Source: Manihot esculenta (lineage: Eukaryota > Streptophyta > Magnoliopsida > Malpighiales > Euphorbiaceae). From it: a DNA stretch of 64,000 nt. Numbering within the stretch: the first letter of the stretch is position 1; each line of letters begins with the position of its first letter. The notes under the pieces are model-generated. The model ran no database searches and was not told where the DNA came from. It saw only the letters and a list, made by a program, of their open reading frames with translations. Below, piece after piece: positions 33,399-44,713 of the stretch. Both the position numbers and the translations under genes were made by a program. The DNA is taken from positions 10,615,928 through 10,679,927 of the forward strand of contig NC_035168.2 in NCBI RefSeq assembly GCF_001659605.2. Reading direction: 5' to 3'.

Positions 33399-33416
33399 GA
33401 ATGGTATCAGAGCCCT
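33399..33416 (+). other. Primer-binding site of Tekay copy 1
   Basis: TGGTATCAGAGC at 33402-33413, directly after the LTR, matches the 3' end of initiator methionine tRNA, the usual primer of this lineage. Confidence 0.85.
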
Positions 33417-33659
33417 AGGTTCATATGGTCGGACCTAGAGTGTCGGGCTCATAGATGTTATAGAAGGTCAAGTACAATAGAAAGATCATGTCCACTAGGA
33501 TAGGATGTGGAGTCCTGTCTTGTTTGATGATGTGAAATGCCATGATTATATGCATGTGCATTAATGATATGTGATGTATGTGATGAGGGTTCATGTGTGC
33601 CCACATGAACCATATGATGTTGATGTTTGCTTGCTATGTGCTGCCTTTCAGAAAACAGG

Positions 33660-36600
33660 ATGAGGGGAACTCGTCGATCTGCATGATTGACTGGAGTGCC
33701 ACCTGAGGATGAGGGCATGAGCGCCCGTCCTCCTACATTGCCTAGGGCAATGTCAAGCAGGTCCAACAGGGACAGAACAGTAAGAGACCCTAGAAGGTCT
33801 TTGGATCTGGGTAGAAGCAGATCAGTCAGAGGAACAGTTCAGGGAGGAATGTCAGAAGGCATGGGGGACGATATGGATGTAGAGCAGAGGAGGGATGGCA
33901 GTTTGGGAGTTAGTATGTCAGAAGAGGGAATGGGAGAGTCCCAAGGAGGCACTCAGGCCTCGGGATTTGTTCAGCCACCCCACTACCCACACTTCTCACA
34001 AAATCTCGGGTATTCGATGGGAGGTACATCAGATTACCCTAGCTTCACCCCTTACCCCACACAGATGCCATACCCACCCTACTGCCCACCATATTCACAA
34101 TACCCAATGTATCCACCTCCACCCTACTATCCAAATCCAGCAAACCCTACCCCAGGGGATGCTGCACCTCCACCTCCACCTACAGAACCAGCAGCCCTAG
34201 CTACTCAACCTCCTAGACCTAGCTCAGCCAGTGGGAGCAAGGTCAAGATGACAGACTACATGAAGTTGGGTGCTCCTCAGTATGAAAAAGGGGATGACCC
34301 ATTTGTGTATCTTGAAAGGGTCAAGGTGATCACAGACGAGATTGGGGCTGATGATAGTAGAGCCATTCAGATGGCTGGGTTCACTCTTAAGTGCAAGAAG
34401 GCACGGGAATGGTTCAAGAATTATGTGAACCCCAGAGTAGACAGCATGTCTTGGGAGGAGTTTGCAAACGAGTTTGCAGGATGGGCTTTCCCAGATAGTT
34501 CAAGGGAGCTGAAGATGATAGAGTTTGAGCAGTTGAGGCAGACTGATGAGATGGGCGTAGAGGAGTTCACAGACAGATTCTTGGAGCTGTTGCCATTTGC
34601 AGGGCAAAACCTTGACACGGATCAGAAAAGATCAAGGAGGTATATCATGAAACTCCACTCTAGATATTCCTCCTTGATCCAGTCAGTAGATAGGGAGAGC
34701 TTCCACGCCATAGTGGATATGGCCCGGAAAATGGAGGCCAGTGCCATCGTTCAGGGAACAGTTAAGCAGTCAGTGGCACAGCCTTCTGGTTCTAAGACCC
34801 CAGGCTCTTCTTCTTTTAGTGCAGCAGCTTCAGGTAGCAAAAAGTGGAGTAACACCACTAGGAAGCCCAAGAAGAACAAGTTTTGGAACAAGGTCAAGTC
34901 TAGTCTGGGACTAGGGAGTGGCTCAAGCTCTGGCGCGGATAATGCAGTTTGCGCAAAATGTGGTAGGCTACACAGGGGAGTTTGTCGGGCTGGGACAGCA
35001 GCCTGCTTCAGATGCGGGCAAGAGGGACACATGGCTCGGGAGTGTCCTAGGGCAGCTTTTGGAGCACAGTCTCAGCAGACAGCTTCAGGTAGTGTAGCTC
35101 AGCTAGCAGCTCCAGCCATGACTCAGGCCAGCGGCAGAGGCAGAGGGAGAGGGGCAGCCTCTTCTTCAGCGGGCTTCAGAGGTGAAGGTCCATCAGCTCC
35201 AGCACGGATCTTCACGATGACTCAGCAGGAGGCAGACGCATCTAACACCGTGGTGGCAAGTAATTTAGTCATTGGTTGTTCAGATGTGTATGCCTTGATG
35301 GACCCTGGTGCATCTCATTCTTTTATTGCTCCGAGAGCCGTCCAGAGGTTGGGGTTGATGATCTCTGAGTTAGAGTGTCCTCTCTGGGTCAGTGGACCCA
35401 AGTGTGATCCATCAGTGGCAGAGTCAGTCTGCCAGTGTAGTCCTGTGTTTGTTGAGGGAAGATGCTTGTCCGCCGACCTAGTGGTTCTAGATTTGACAGA
35501 TTTTGACGTCATTCTAGGGATGGACTAGTTATCTACCCATGGTGCTACCTTGGACTGCAGGGACAAGGTAGTCAGGTTCAGAGGTCAGGATGGGTCAGAG
35601 GTTGTCTTCAGGGGAGACAGGAGGGGTACACCTAGAGGTCTGATATCAGCTCTTCAGGCTCGTAGGTTGCTTAGGAAGGGATGTCAGGGGTATTTGGCTC
35701 ATGTGAGAGAGCTTAGCAGTCAGGTTAGAGAGCCCGCCTCGGTGCCAGTGGTTAGAGAGTTTCTAGACGTCTTCCCAGACGAGCTGCCAGGTTTACCACC
35801 TGCTAGGGAGATAGAGTTCGAGATAGAACTGATGCCTGGAACCCGACCGATCTCTATCCCTCCCTACAGGATGGCTCCAGCCGAGTTGAAAGAACTGAAG
35901 GAACAGTTGCAAGAGTTGGTAGAAAAGGGCTTCATTCGACCGAGCACTTCGCCTTGGGGTGCACCAGTTTTGTTCGTAAGAAAGAAGGATGGATCCCTTA
36001 GGCTTTGTATCGACTACAGGCAGTTGAACAAAGTCACTACCAAGAACAAGTACCCGTTGCCTAGGATCGACGATCTATTTGACCAGCTAGCCGGAGCAGG
36101 TTGTTTCTCCAAAATAGATCTGAGATCTGGGTACCATCAGCTGAGGATCAGAGATGAGGATGTGCCAAAGATGGCTTTCAGGACCAGATATGGGCATTTT
36201 GAGTTCCTTGTAATGCCGTTCGGGTTAACCAACGCCCCTGCAGCATTCATGGATCTCATGAACAGAGTATTTAGCCAGTACCTGGATCACTTCGTTATTG
36301 TCTTCATATATGATATCTTAGTGTATTCCAGGAATGCAGAGGAGCATGCCCATCATGTGAGGTTGGTTCTGCAGACCTTGAGGGAACATGGCTTGTATGC
36401 CAAGTTCTCTAAGTGTGAGTTCTAGCTGAGGAGCATTTCGTTCTTGGGGCATGTAGTGTCAGAGAATGGGATTGAGGTGGACCCCAAGAAGACAGAAACT
36501 GTGGCTAACTGGCCTAGACCCACTTCAGTGACGGAGATCAGGAGTTTCTTGGGTTTGGCAGGTTACTACAGGAGGTTCGTTCAGGACTTCACGAAAATAG

Positions 36601-38645
36601 CAGCTCCTCTGACCAGACTAACCAGGAAGAATCAGAAGTTTCTGTGGACCGACCAGTGCGAAGAGAGTTTTGAAGAGCTTAAGAAGAGGTTGACTTCAGC
36701 ACCAGTTTTAGCTCTGCCATCTAGTGATGAGGACTTTACGGTCTTTTATGATGCGTCCCGTGTGGGACTGGGTTGTGTACTGTTGCAGAATGAGAGGGTG
36801 ATCGCGTATGCTTCTAGGCAACTGAAAAAGCATGAGTTGAATTACCCCACACATGACCTTGAGATGGCAGCAGTAATCTTTGCACTCAAGATGTGGAGGC
36901 ACTACCTCTATGGGGTTAAATGTGAGATCTTTACAGATCATAAAAGCCTGCAGTACATCCTGAGTCAAAGAGATTTGAATTTGAGACAGAGAAGATGGGT
37001 GGAGCTGCTGAGTGACTATGATTGCAAGATTCAGTACCATCCGGGTAAGGCGAACGTTGTGGCAGACGCCTTAAGCCGAAAATCACTCGGCAGTTTATCC
37101 CACATCACGGCAGAGAGGAGACCAGTGGTGAAGGAGTTTTACAAGCTCATTGATGAAGGTCTACAGTTGGAGTTGTCTGGTACAGGTGCTTTAGTGGCCC
37201 AGATGAGAGTGACACCTGTGTTTCTGGAGCAAGTGGCTCAGAAACAGCATGAGGACCCAGAGTTAGTGAAGATTGCCAGAACTGTTCAGTCAGGCAAGGA
37301 CAGTGAGTTCAGATTTGACAGTAAGGGGATCCTCCGCTATGGGAGTCGATTGTGTGTACCAGATGACATAGGGCTAAAAGGAGACATTATGAGAGAGGCT
37401 CATAATGCAAGATACAGCGTTCACCCCGGAGCCACCAAGATGTATCAAGATTTGAAGAAAGTTTATTGGTGGCCAGCGATGAAGAAAGAAGTGGCACAGT
37501 TTGTGTCAGCCTGCGAAGTGTGTCAAAGGGTGAAGCTGGAACATCAAAAGCTGGCTGGAATGCTTAACCCGCTACCTATTCTAGAGTGGAAATGGGAGAA
37601 TATAGCTATGGACTTCGTAGTGGGGTTACCGGTAGCGTCCAACAGAGTGGACTCCATATGGGTGATTGTGGACAGACTCACCAAATCTGCTCACTTCATT
37701 CCTGTCAGGAGTGGCTACTCTGTGGACAAGTTGGCGCAGGTATATGTGGATGAGATCGTCAGGCTGCATGGGGTTCCTGTTTCGATAGTGTCAGATAGAG
37801 GGCCCCAGTTCACCTCCAGGTTTTGACGGAGTCTGCAGAATGCCATGGGTACTAGGTTGGATTTCAGCACTGCCTTCCACCCCCAGACTGACGGACAGTC
37901 AGAAAGGACCATCCAGACTATCGAGGATATGCTTAGAATGTGTGTGCTGGACTTTGGCAGTTCTTGGAGGCAGCATCTACCTTTGGTGGAGTTTGCCTAC
38001 AATAACAGTCATCATGCTAGCATCGGGATGGCTCCATATGAAGCTTTATATGGGAGGAAGTGCAGGTCACCTGTTTGCTGGGAGGAGGTTGGAGAGAAGG
38101 CCTTGGCAGGGCCTGAGTTAGTAGAGATTACCAGCAGGGTGGTACCCATAATCAGAGAGAGAATCAAGACTACTGCAAGCAGACAGAAGAGTTATGCAGA
38201 CATCCGCAGAAGGCAGATAGAGTTTCAGGAGGGGGATCTGGTATTGCTCAAGGTGTCTCCAATGAAAGGAGTGGTTCGTTTTGGGAAGAAAGGTAAACTA
38301 GCCCCACGATACATCGGACCCTTTGAAGTCTTGCAAAAGATTGGGAATGTGTCGTACAAGCTGGATTTACCTGCTTCAATGGAAAGAATCCATCCGGTTT
38401 TCCATGTTTCCTTGTTAAGAAAGTTTGTGTCGGATTCGAGCAAGGTTCTTAGTGAGCCTGATGTGGAGGTCCAAGAGGATCTCACCTATGTTGAGCAGCC
38501 AGTACGGATCATAGACACCCAGATCAGAAAGCTAAGAAACAAGGAAATCCCGATGGTGAAAGTCCTATGGAACCACCACAAGATGGAAGAGTGCACTTGG
38601 GAGACACGGGAGTCCATGCTCCAGCAATACCCTTATCTTTTCTAA
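33660..38645 (+). pseudogene. Tekay gag-pro-pol polyprotein, four stop codons
   Basis: Starts at ATG 33660. In order: a proline/tyrosine-rich Gag N-terminus; Gag proper (about 34230-34780); a CCHC knuckle ([14 protein letters not shown], about 35000); a protease with DPGASHSF; a reverse transcriptase; RNase H; an integrase with an H-H-C-C zinc region and DDE residues in MDFVVG, SDRGPQF and QSERTI; and a C-terminal chromodomain ending [17 protein letters not shown]. Stops lie at 33684-33686 (TGA), 35526-35528 (TAG), 36423-36425 (TAG) and 37824-37826 (TGA). The last three replace Trp in the intact relative at 55009-60000. The reverse transcriptase active site reads FIYDI instead of FIDDI (36309-36311). 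The chromodomain and length fit the Tekay lineage. It could not mobilise itself. Confidence 0.9.
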
Positions 38646-38723
38646 GGTTAGTTCTTGTATGTTTCATGTATGTTATGTGTATGCCATGCTATGTGCTAGT
38701 TGAGGAACATTCGGGGACGAATG

Positions 38724-38741
38724 TTCTTAAGGGGGGGAGAA
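38724..38741 (+). other. Polypurine tract of Tekay copy 1
   Basis: A run AAGGGGGGGAGAA directly before the 3' LTR, the usual plus-strand primer. The preceding ATTCGGGGACGAATG is an inverted repeat also present in copy 2 at about 60074. Confidence 0.85.
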
Positions 38742-41054
38742 TGTAATACCCGGCTAGACTCCGGTATCGGAATTCCTACCGTCCGGTGGAATTTCAGATG
38801 TCGGACACCTCTAGAAGGGTAAAGCCATGTTTTCATGAAATGTTTTAACGTTTTTGATGATTTTAAGTAAAGAGGAAATGAGTTTTTGAATAAAAACACC
38901 CTTGGAGGAAACTCAGGTTCGGCCGCCGAAACTCAAAGTTCGGCCGCCGAACATGCATGCACTTTGGGAGTGCTTTAGGCCCCCGAAGGCAAAAGTGAGG
39001 AAAGTCCAGGTTCGGCCGCCGAACATGGCATGCATGCGGAGGCACTTTCGGCCCCCGAACGTGGCCTGGCCAGCCACTATAAAAGGGTCCCTTAGCCGAA
39101 AACGGGCGAGCTTTTTCCCCATTTTCGGCCAAGGTGAGTCCTTCCGCCATTCCTCACCATCCTTGAGTTCTTTCCTTCAAATCTTTCAAGATTTTCACAA
39201 GTTTTTACGTTGTTTTGAAGATTTTCGAGTTTAAAGCAAGTTTTGGAGCTTTGAGGTTCAAGAACTCAAAATCTCCCACCTCCGAGTTTAGGACGTCTCT
39301 CTCTCGATCTTCAAGAGGTAAGAGCCGATCTTAAGCTCATTTTATGTTTAAAGTAAGTTTTATGCAAGATATATGGGGTAGAATGCATGTTTAGCTCATA
39401 GTTAGGTTTTTGAGTTAATGTTATGTTTTGAACATGTATGTTGGTTTTGAGTTGTTGTTGTGTGTTGTAGTTAGGGTTTAAGTTAGTTTGAAGCCCCTAG
39501 GAGCCAATGTATGTATTTTTGCATGATTTTGGATGAGTTATATGCATGTTGGAAGATTTGGGAGGCAAATGTGCATAAAGGAGCCAAGTTTCTACCCTTT
39601 GGCAGAAACCAGGTTCGGCAGCCGAAGGAACTTTCGGCCGCCGAACATGGCTGGGAAGGCAGGCCTTTCGGCTGCCGAAGTTGCCCCCGAAAAGAGACTT
39701 TTGTCTCTGTCTGGCACTTTCGGCCGCCGAAGGTGCCGCCGAACATGCATGAGTTTCGCCTCTGTCTGGGAGTTTCGGCCGCCGAAGGTGCCGCCGAACC
39801 TGCCTGACTTTCGGCTCTGGAGGGACTTTCGGCCGCCGAACCTGCCGCCGAAAGTGCCCTGTCCAGCCTTTCTTTGCATGTTTTATATGGTTGTTTCATG
39901 ATGTTTTAGGGGGTTTTTGGGGAGTAGTTTATAGTTATGTTCAGGTGTGTTTGGTCTCTCATTTGAGTCCACCTGTGTAGGTTCGGACCTGAGGAACCGA
40001 GGACCCCAGCAGTGAATTCAGCTGCTTCTGAGTCAGTAGAGCTTCAGCAAAAGGTGAGTAGAATAAACCTTTATGTTTTTAAAGCAAATGAATTATACAG
40101 TTGAGCATGTTCATGCATCATGAATGCCATGTGATGAATTAGGTTGTTTGCATTAGAATTCACGAATATGTTGCATTGCATTTATGATGTTGATGTGGAT
40201 TGGTTATTGAATGATCCTTTAGTCCTCATATGGTATGATGATGCTACGGCATGATATGGTATGGAAGTCCAGGTTGTACCCATTCTACGTCCCTGGCACT
40301 ATGTAAGAGAAAGTCCAGGTTGTACCCATTCTACGTCCCTGGCACATTGGTATGTATGATATGTTATGTTAAGAGAAAGACCGGTTGTACCCATTCTACG
40401 TCCCGGCACTTTGGAATGTAGAGGACTATTGGTGACAATACCATCCGAGATGTGAATAGTTGTGATGTGTTGCATTACATGATGGCATGAGATTTAAATA
40501 TTGTTTTCTATTATTCTGCTCACTGGGCTCTTGTAGCTCACCCCTTTCTCTAATCCCCCAGGATTGCAGGTACGGGCTAGACAGAGAAGTCAAGAAGAGT
40601 AAAGTCATATGTATGTAATAGTTAGAATGTGGACACGATAAATTGTAAGATGATGTAAAGTTAAATAGTTATGTTATGTATAGTGATATTGAGGATTAGA
40701 AGTTGTGCTTGACCCTATAGATGTTGTAATCCCTTTTTATTACATGATCCTAGATGTTTATTGATGACTATGTTTAGCCAACTCAACACATGTTATGCTA
40801 TCCATTGGGGGCGTTGATGAGATCCCACAGAGGGGTCAAGATATGATTATGTATATGTTCAATGCATGCACAGGTTGAGTTTGGCGTATGATAGAATGTA
40901 TGAAAGAAAAGTTTTAAATTTTTATGTATGTTGTTGATCATGTATGGGATTAAACAGGTAAACAGGATGTCTGTTTGGCTTGCTACGGGTCCCGGCGGCC
41001 TTAAGTCGACCAGGATCCTAGCGCCAGTAGCGGTCCGATTTTCGGGTCGTTACA
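38742..41054 (+). repeat. 3' LTR of Tekay copy 1
   Basis: 2313 bases, uninterrupted, and used here as the reference for the empty hAT site. It shares TATA box, inverted-repeat arrays and tandem repeats with the 5' LTR. Confidence 0.92.
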
Positions 41055-41059
41055 ATTGT
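41055..41059. repeat. Target-site duplication of Tekay element 1, right
   Basis: ATTGT, matching 29610-29614. Confidence 0.9.
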
Positions 41060-42284
41060 ATATATCCAATTGTATTAGGAATCATACTTAACTACTAAGC
41101 TATTTATAGAGCTGTAGATAATACAAAAATGAGAAAATCATTTGTTCTCAATAGCTTTTTATGCTATTGATAAATCAAATAGTTTCTAAACTTGGTTTAA
41201 TATTATCAATTTCTATCTCATCTTCTATTGTTCTAATTATTAATTCATCTTTCTTTTACGAGATATATTTAACTTATTATATTTTTCTGGAGTAGCTATA
41301 AATCTTCACTTTCAATCTCATAGTGATGATGGGAATTCACGATCGATTTGCTCATCACAATTGAGATTGATAAATCACTCTCACTAGAACTAGAAATATC
41401 ATATGGATTCACTGTAGGTTGTATTTCAATATCAATATGAATTCCATTATTATTTGAAACACTCTAAAAAAGAATTCATTTCAGTTTCTTCTTGCAAAAG
41501 CAATATAATTGATAGTTTCATATTAGGGATAAGTCTTGTCGTATCTCACACTTTTAAGAAATTCACTCTCTAAGAAAATGACATCTCATTATTCAAATTC
41601 AGTTACCATACCACTATCTTATTCACTAATAAAAATGTATCCTTTTGATTGCCATAGTATCTTATAAAGATATAATTTATTTTTATTGGATATAATTTTT
41701 CACATTTATGAGAAGGATTAATGTGAACAAAAATAACACACTCCTAAGATTTTGAAAACCTTAAATCGGGTTTTTATTAGACTATAACTCATATGAACTT
41801 GTGGTAACTGATTGAAAGGTACTCGATTGGGCACAAATGCAAAGGTAAGAAATGCATCACTCCTTAAGGTAATAAGCAAATTTACTTGCACTCTGCCTTA
41901 CCTTCGCAATTATTAAATCATAGAAACTAAAATGAATTAACAGCAATAAAGTTTCAACTCACATCCATTTATCTCAAGAACCTCTTACTCATCCAATACA
42001 TATTAGTCTTTCATATTAATATATAAATATAAATTAAAGAGACATAACACAACAAGTCTAAATTCATGTACATATTTATCCTATACAATAGTTAAGCATG
42101 TTAATACTTACTTTCATTTTAGATTTAGAATCAAAAGTCCACCAAGTTTTCAATCATCATCTAATACTCTAATATGTAATAAGTTTAACATAATTAATTA
42201 TGTAAAGGAACAACAATCTTAAACTACTTAAGTCAAGATTAAACATCAATATTAATTTATTCAATAATAACTATTGAACTATTC

Positions 42285-42337
<53 letters not shown>

Positions 42338-43690
42338 GTACATATGTATGACTTATCATATAAATAGTTTATGAGAACAAATATATTGTTCAACATAAAA
42401 TAAATATTATCTAAATCTTTTAATAAATCCTTACAAGATTTAATAAAATCAAGATTTAGCCCTAGACGCGGCTCACAGTCAGCTACATAACTTTGTATCA
42501 TGAAACATTATCTCTTATTATCTCTTATGGATAGCTCAAAAGAATAACGTACAGTTTTTTTTACTATTTAGTTAGCATATTTTTTACAAAATTTTAAATC
42601 AATCACTTAAAGAAATTATTGGTATTGTGATCCAACTTATACCATAATACATTAAGTATTCCTCTCTCATTGAGTATTAGTAAAGTTAAACTCAAGAGCT
42701 TTATGTCTCTCCAGATCAGTTATCCTTATCAGATTATATCATAAAATTATATTTTGACTTAACAATTTGCTTCATAAATCAATTCAGATTATTCCTTAAC
42801 AACGACAACTAAAAGTATAGAGTCCATATTATCATTGACATTCTCATAGATTTTGCCAAAAAATTTTTTTAATATATATAAAAAAATTTTAATGCTAACA
42901 AAATAATTTATTTATAAAAAATACATAAAGAAACATATTTGTAATTAAAAGTATACATCCTTTTGATTGAAATGACATGTCTTTTTATTTATAATAAAAC
43001 ATCTTTTAATTGAAAGGACATGTCTTTTCACATGGAAAAACACATATTTTGGTCAAATGACCCACATCTTTTTAGATGAAACAATATAATATTTCAAATT
43101 GTCCTTGACATGTATGACTTGCTGTGTACTTTTTATACTGCCAAATGCTATTTAAGAGAATTTTGGTAAATAATTTTTCAATATGTGCTTTCTTTAAGGG
43201 TTTTGAGATATTTTCTTAAATTTAGAGAATCATATATTTCTCATTAAGGAAATTAACATTTTTACTTTTTAATAACATGAATCATATAGAGAGATATTAA
43301 GGTCTAAAATAGCATATATGATCATGTTATCAAAATTTGAAAATTTTATTAAAAAAATTCTTGAACCAATTTTAATTCAATTTAAACATTAACATGAAAA
43401 TACATATAAAGAACTAGAATATCCAACATATGAATTTCTGTACATGAATCTTAATCTATGTCTATATAAAATACCCTAGGATATATCATTTGTATCACCA
43501 GTCTCTAATATAATTACATGTATTTAACATGAACTATATTAAGAATCTCACAATTTAGATGTGTACCTTATTTATAGAATAAAAATGTTCCACATATTTA
43601 TTTGATGAGAGTTTTTAAAGACCAAACAATAAAGTTTTTCTCACTTCCTTTTATGCACTATCTCAAGTATTTTCAAGTAAATGAGAGTTA
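41060..43690 (-). mobile_element. Copia-type element, middle fragment
   Basis: On the minus strand 41760-41530 reads as a broken C-terminal integrase region (KLYPIKINYIF, then a stretch ending FLESEFLKSV), the part that precedes the reverse transcriptase in Copia. 41060-41480 fits the linker toward reverse transcriptase. 41760-43400 is AT-rich with no domain that I can recognise; an (AT)n microsatellite lies at 42285-42332. 43420-43690 is the start of the right LTR, which continues at 54200 after the Athila insertion. Much of gag and the reverse transcriptase is missing. Confidence 0.55.
42285..42332. repeat. (AT)n microsatellite
   Basis: About 23 AT dinucleotides followed by ACACAC-like bases. 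Confidence 0.9.
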
Positions 43691-43701
43691 GGTTTTAGAA
43701 C

Positions 43702-44660
43702 TGATGAGTTGTCAAACTCACTATTTTTTACATGTTAATTTTCATAATTTTGTTATATTTTTTAGGAATACCATCTCTATTATTATCTTTTTAGGTATTC
43801 AAGAGGCCTAATGAATATTCTAACTATACAACATATTACTAATTATGCAAGTAAATATATAATTTTGTAATTGGGTTAATACAAGTAGCAATTAGCATAT
43901 ATATTTATGTTAAGAAATTGAATGATTTGATTTAAATAATTCGTTTGCAATTATTAATCAAGTTTGGGTTCTTCTTTCTTAGAGTAATTAATTAATTAAA
44001 TCTACACGCTTATTAGGATGGTTAATTAATTAAGATGGTTAATTAATTAAGAATTAATTTTAGCACTTTACAAATTAGTTTAATCTTAAGAAAGAATTGA
44101 CGGAATTCACTTGTTTGAACACTATAACCAAACAATAGAAAATTAAGTGAACTACCTTTTGAATCAATGATTAACTGAAAAAACTCTCAACTTGGATTAC
44201 CTTCAGCTGAGCTTTTAAATTAATTGTTTATTTCATCATTCCATTCTTAAGTTTTCTTATTTGAACACTATAATTAAATAATAAAAAATTAGGTGAACTA
44301 CCTTTTGAATCAATGATCAATTGAAAAACCTCTCAACTTGGATTACCTTCAGTTGAGTTTTTAAATTAATTATTATTTTATTATTCCATCATACGTATTT
44401 TATTTCTTCTTAAATTTTTTTGAAATCAAATTTCTAATAGAAATTTTCTTCTTGTCTATTTCATTTTAAACAATTCTTCTTTTTCTTAATAGAAATTTTC
44501 TTCTTGTCTATTTCATTTTAAACAATTCTTCTTTTTCTTCACTTGTCATTTGAATTAAATAAATTTAAGATCTCTGTGGGATCAACACTCATTCACCCTA
44601 TTTACAAGAATTATTGAATTAGAAAAGGAGAATCAGTTTTAATTGACGGATTCGACGCTT
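43702..44660 (+). repeat. 5' LTR of the Athila element
   Basis: About 959 bases, against 1403 in the 3' LTR. It lacks an internal block of about 480 bases present at 52855-53330 and the duplication at 53345-53660. A 44441-44534 region also contains a short direct repeat (AGAAATTTTCTTCTTGTC). Confidence 0.75.
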
Positions 44661-44669
44661 GTTAAATTT

Positions 44670-44687
44670 TGGCGCCGTTCTCGGGGA
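44670..44687 (+). other. Athila primer-binding site
   Basis: TGGCGCCGTTCTCGGGGA, one or two bases different from the usual TGGCGCCGTTGCCGGGGA of this lineage, which is complementary to tRNA-Asp. Confidence 0.8.
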
Positions 44688-44713
44688 TGCTTACTAATTT
44701 ATTTTTATTTTTA

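Larger units (their letters stand above)
29615..41054 (+). mobile_element. Complete Tekay-type chromodomain Gypsy element (copy 1), with nested hAT
   Basis: LTRs begin TGTAATACCCGG and end CGTTACA. A 5-bp duplication ATTGT flanks the element. Order: 5' LTR, primer-binding site, gag-pro-pol with a C-terminal chromodomain, polypurine tract, 3' LTR. Removing the hAT insertion and its duplicated 8 bases (1451 bases) leaves a 5' LTR of 2333 bases against 2313 in the 3' LTR; a 20-base deletion near 39026 accounts for the difference. The LTRs otherwise look nearly identical, which indicates a recent insertion, although the coding region has four stops. Confidence 0.92.

Noticed and set aside
33402..33413. 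tRNA gene suggested by TGGTATCAGAGC
   Set aside because: It is only the 12-base primer-binding site next to an LTR; no tRNA body follows.
33660..38645. Programmed readthrough or frameshifting in the Tekay polyprotein
   Set aside because: Copy 2 has Trp at the three pol stops, so they are mutations.
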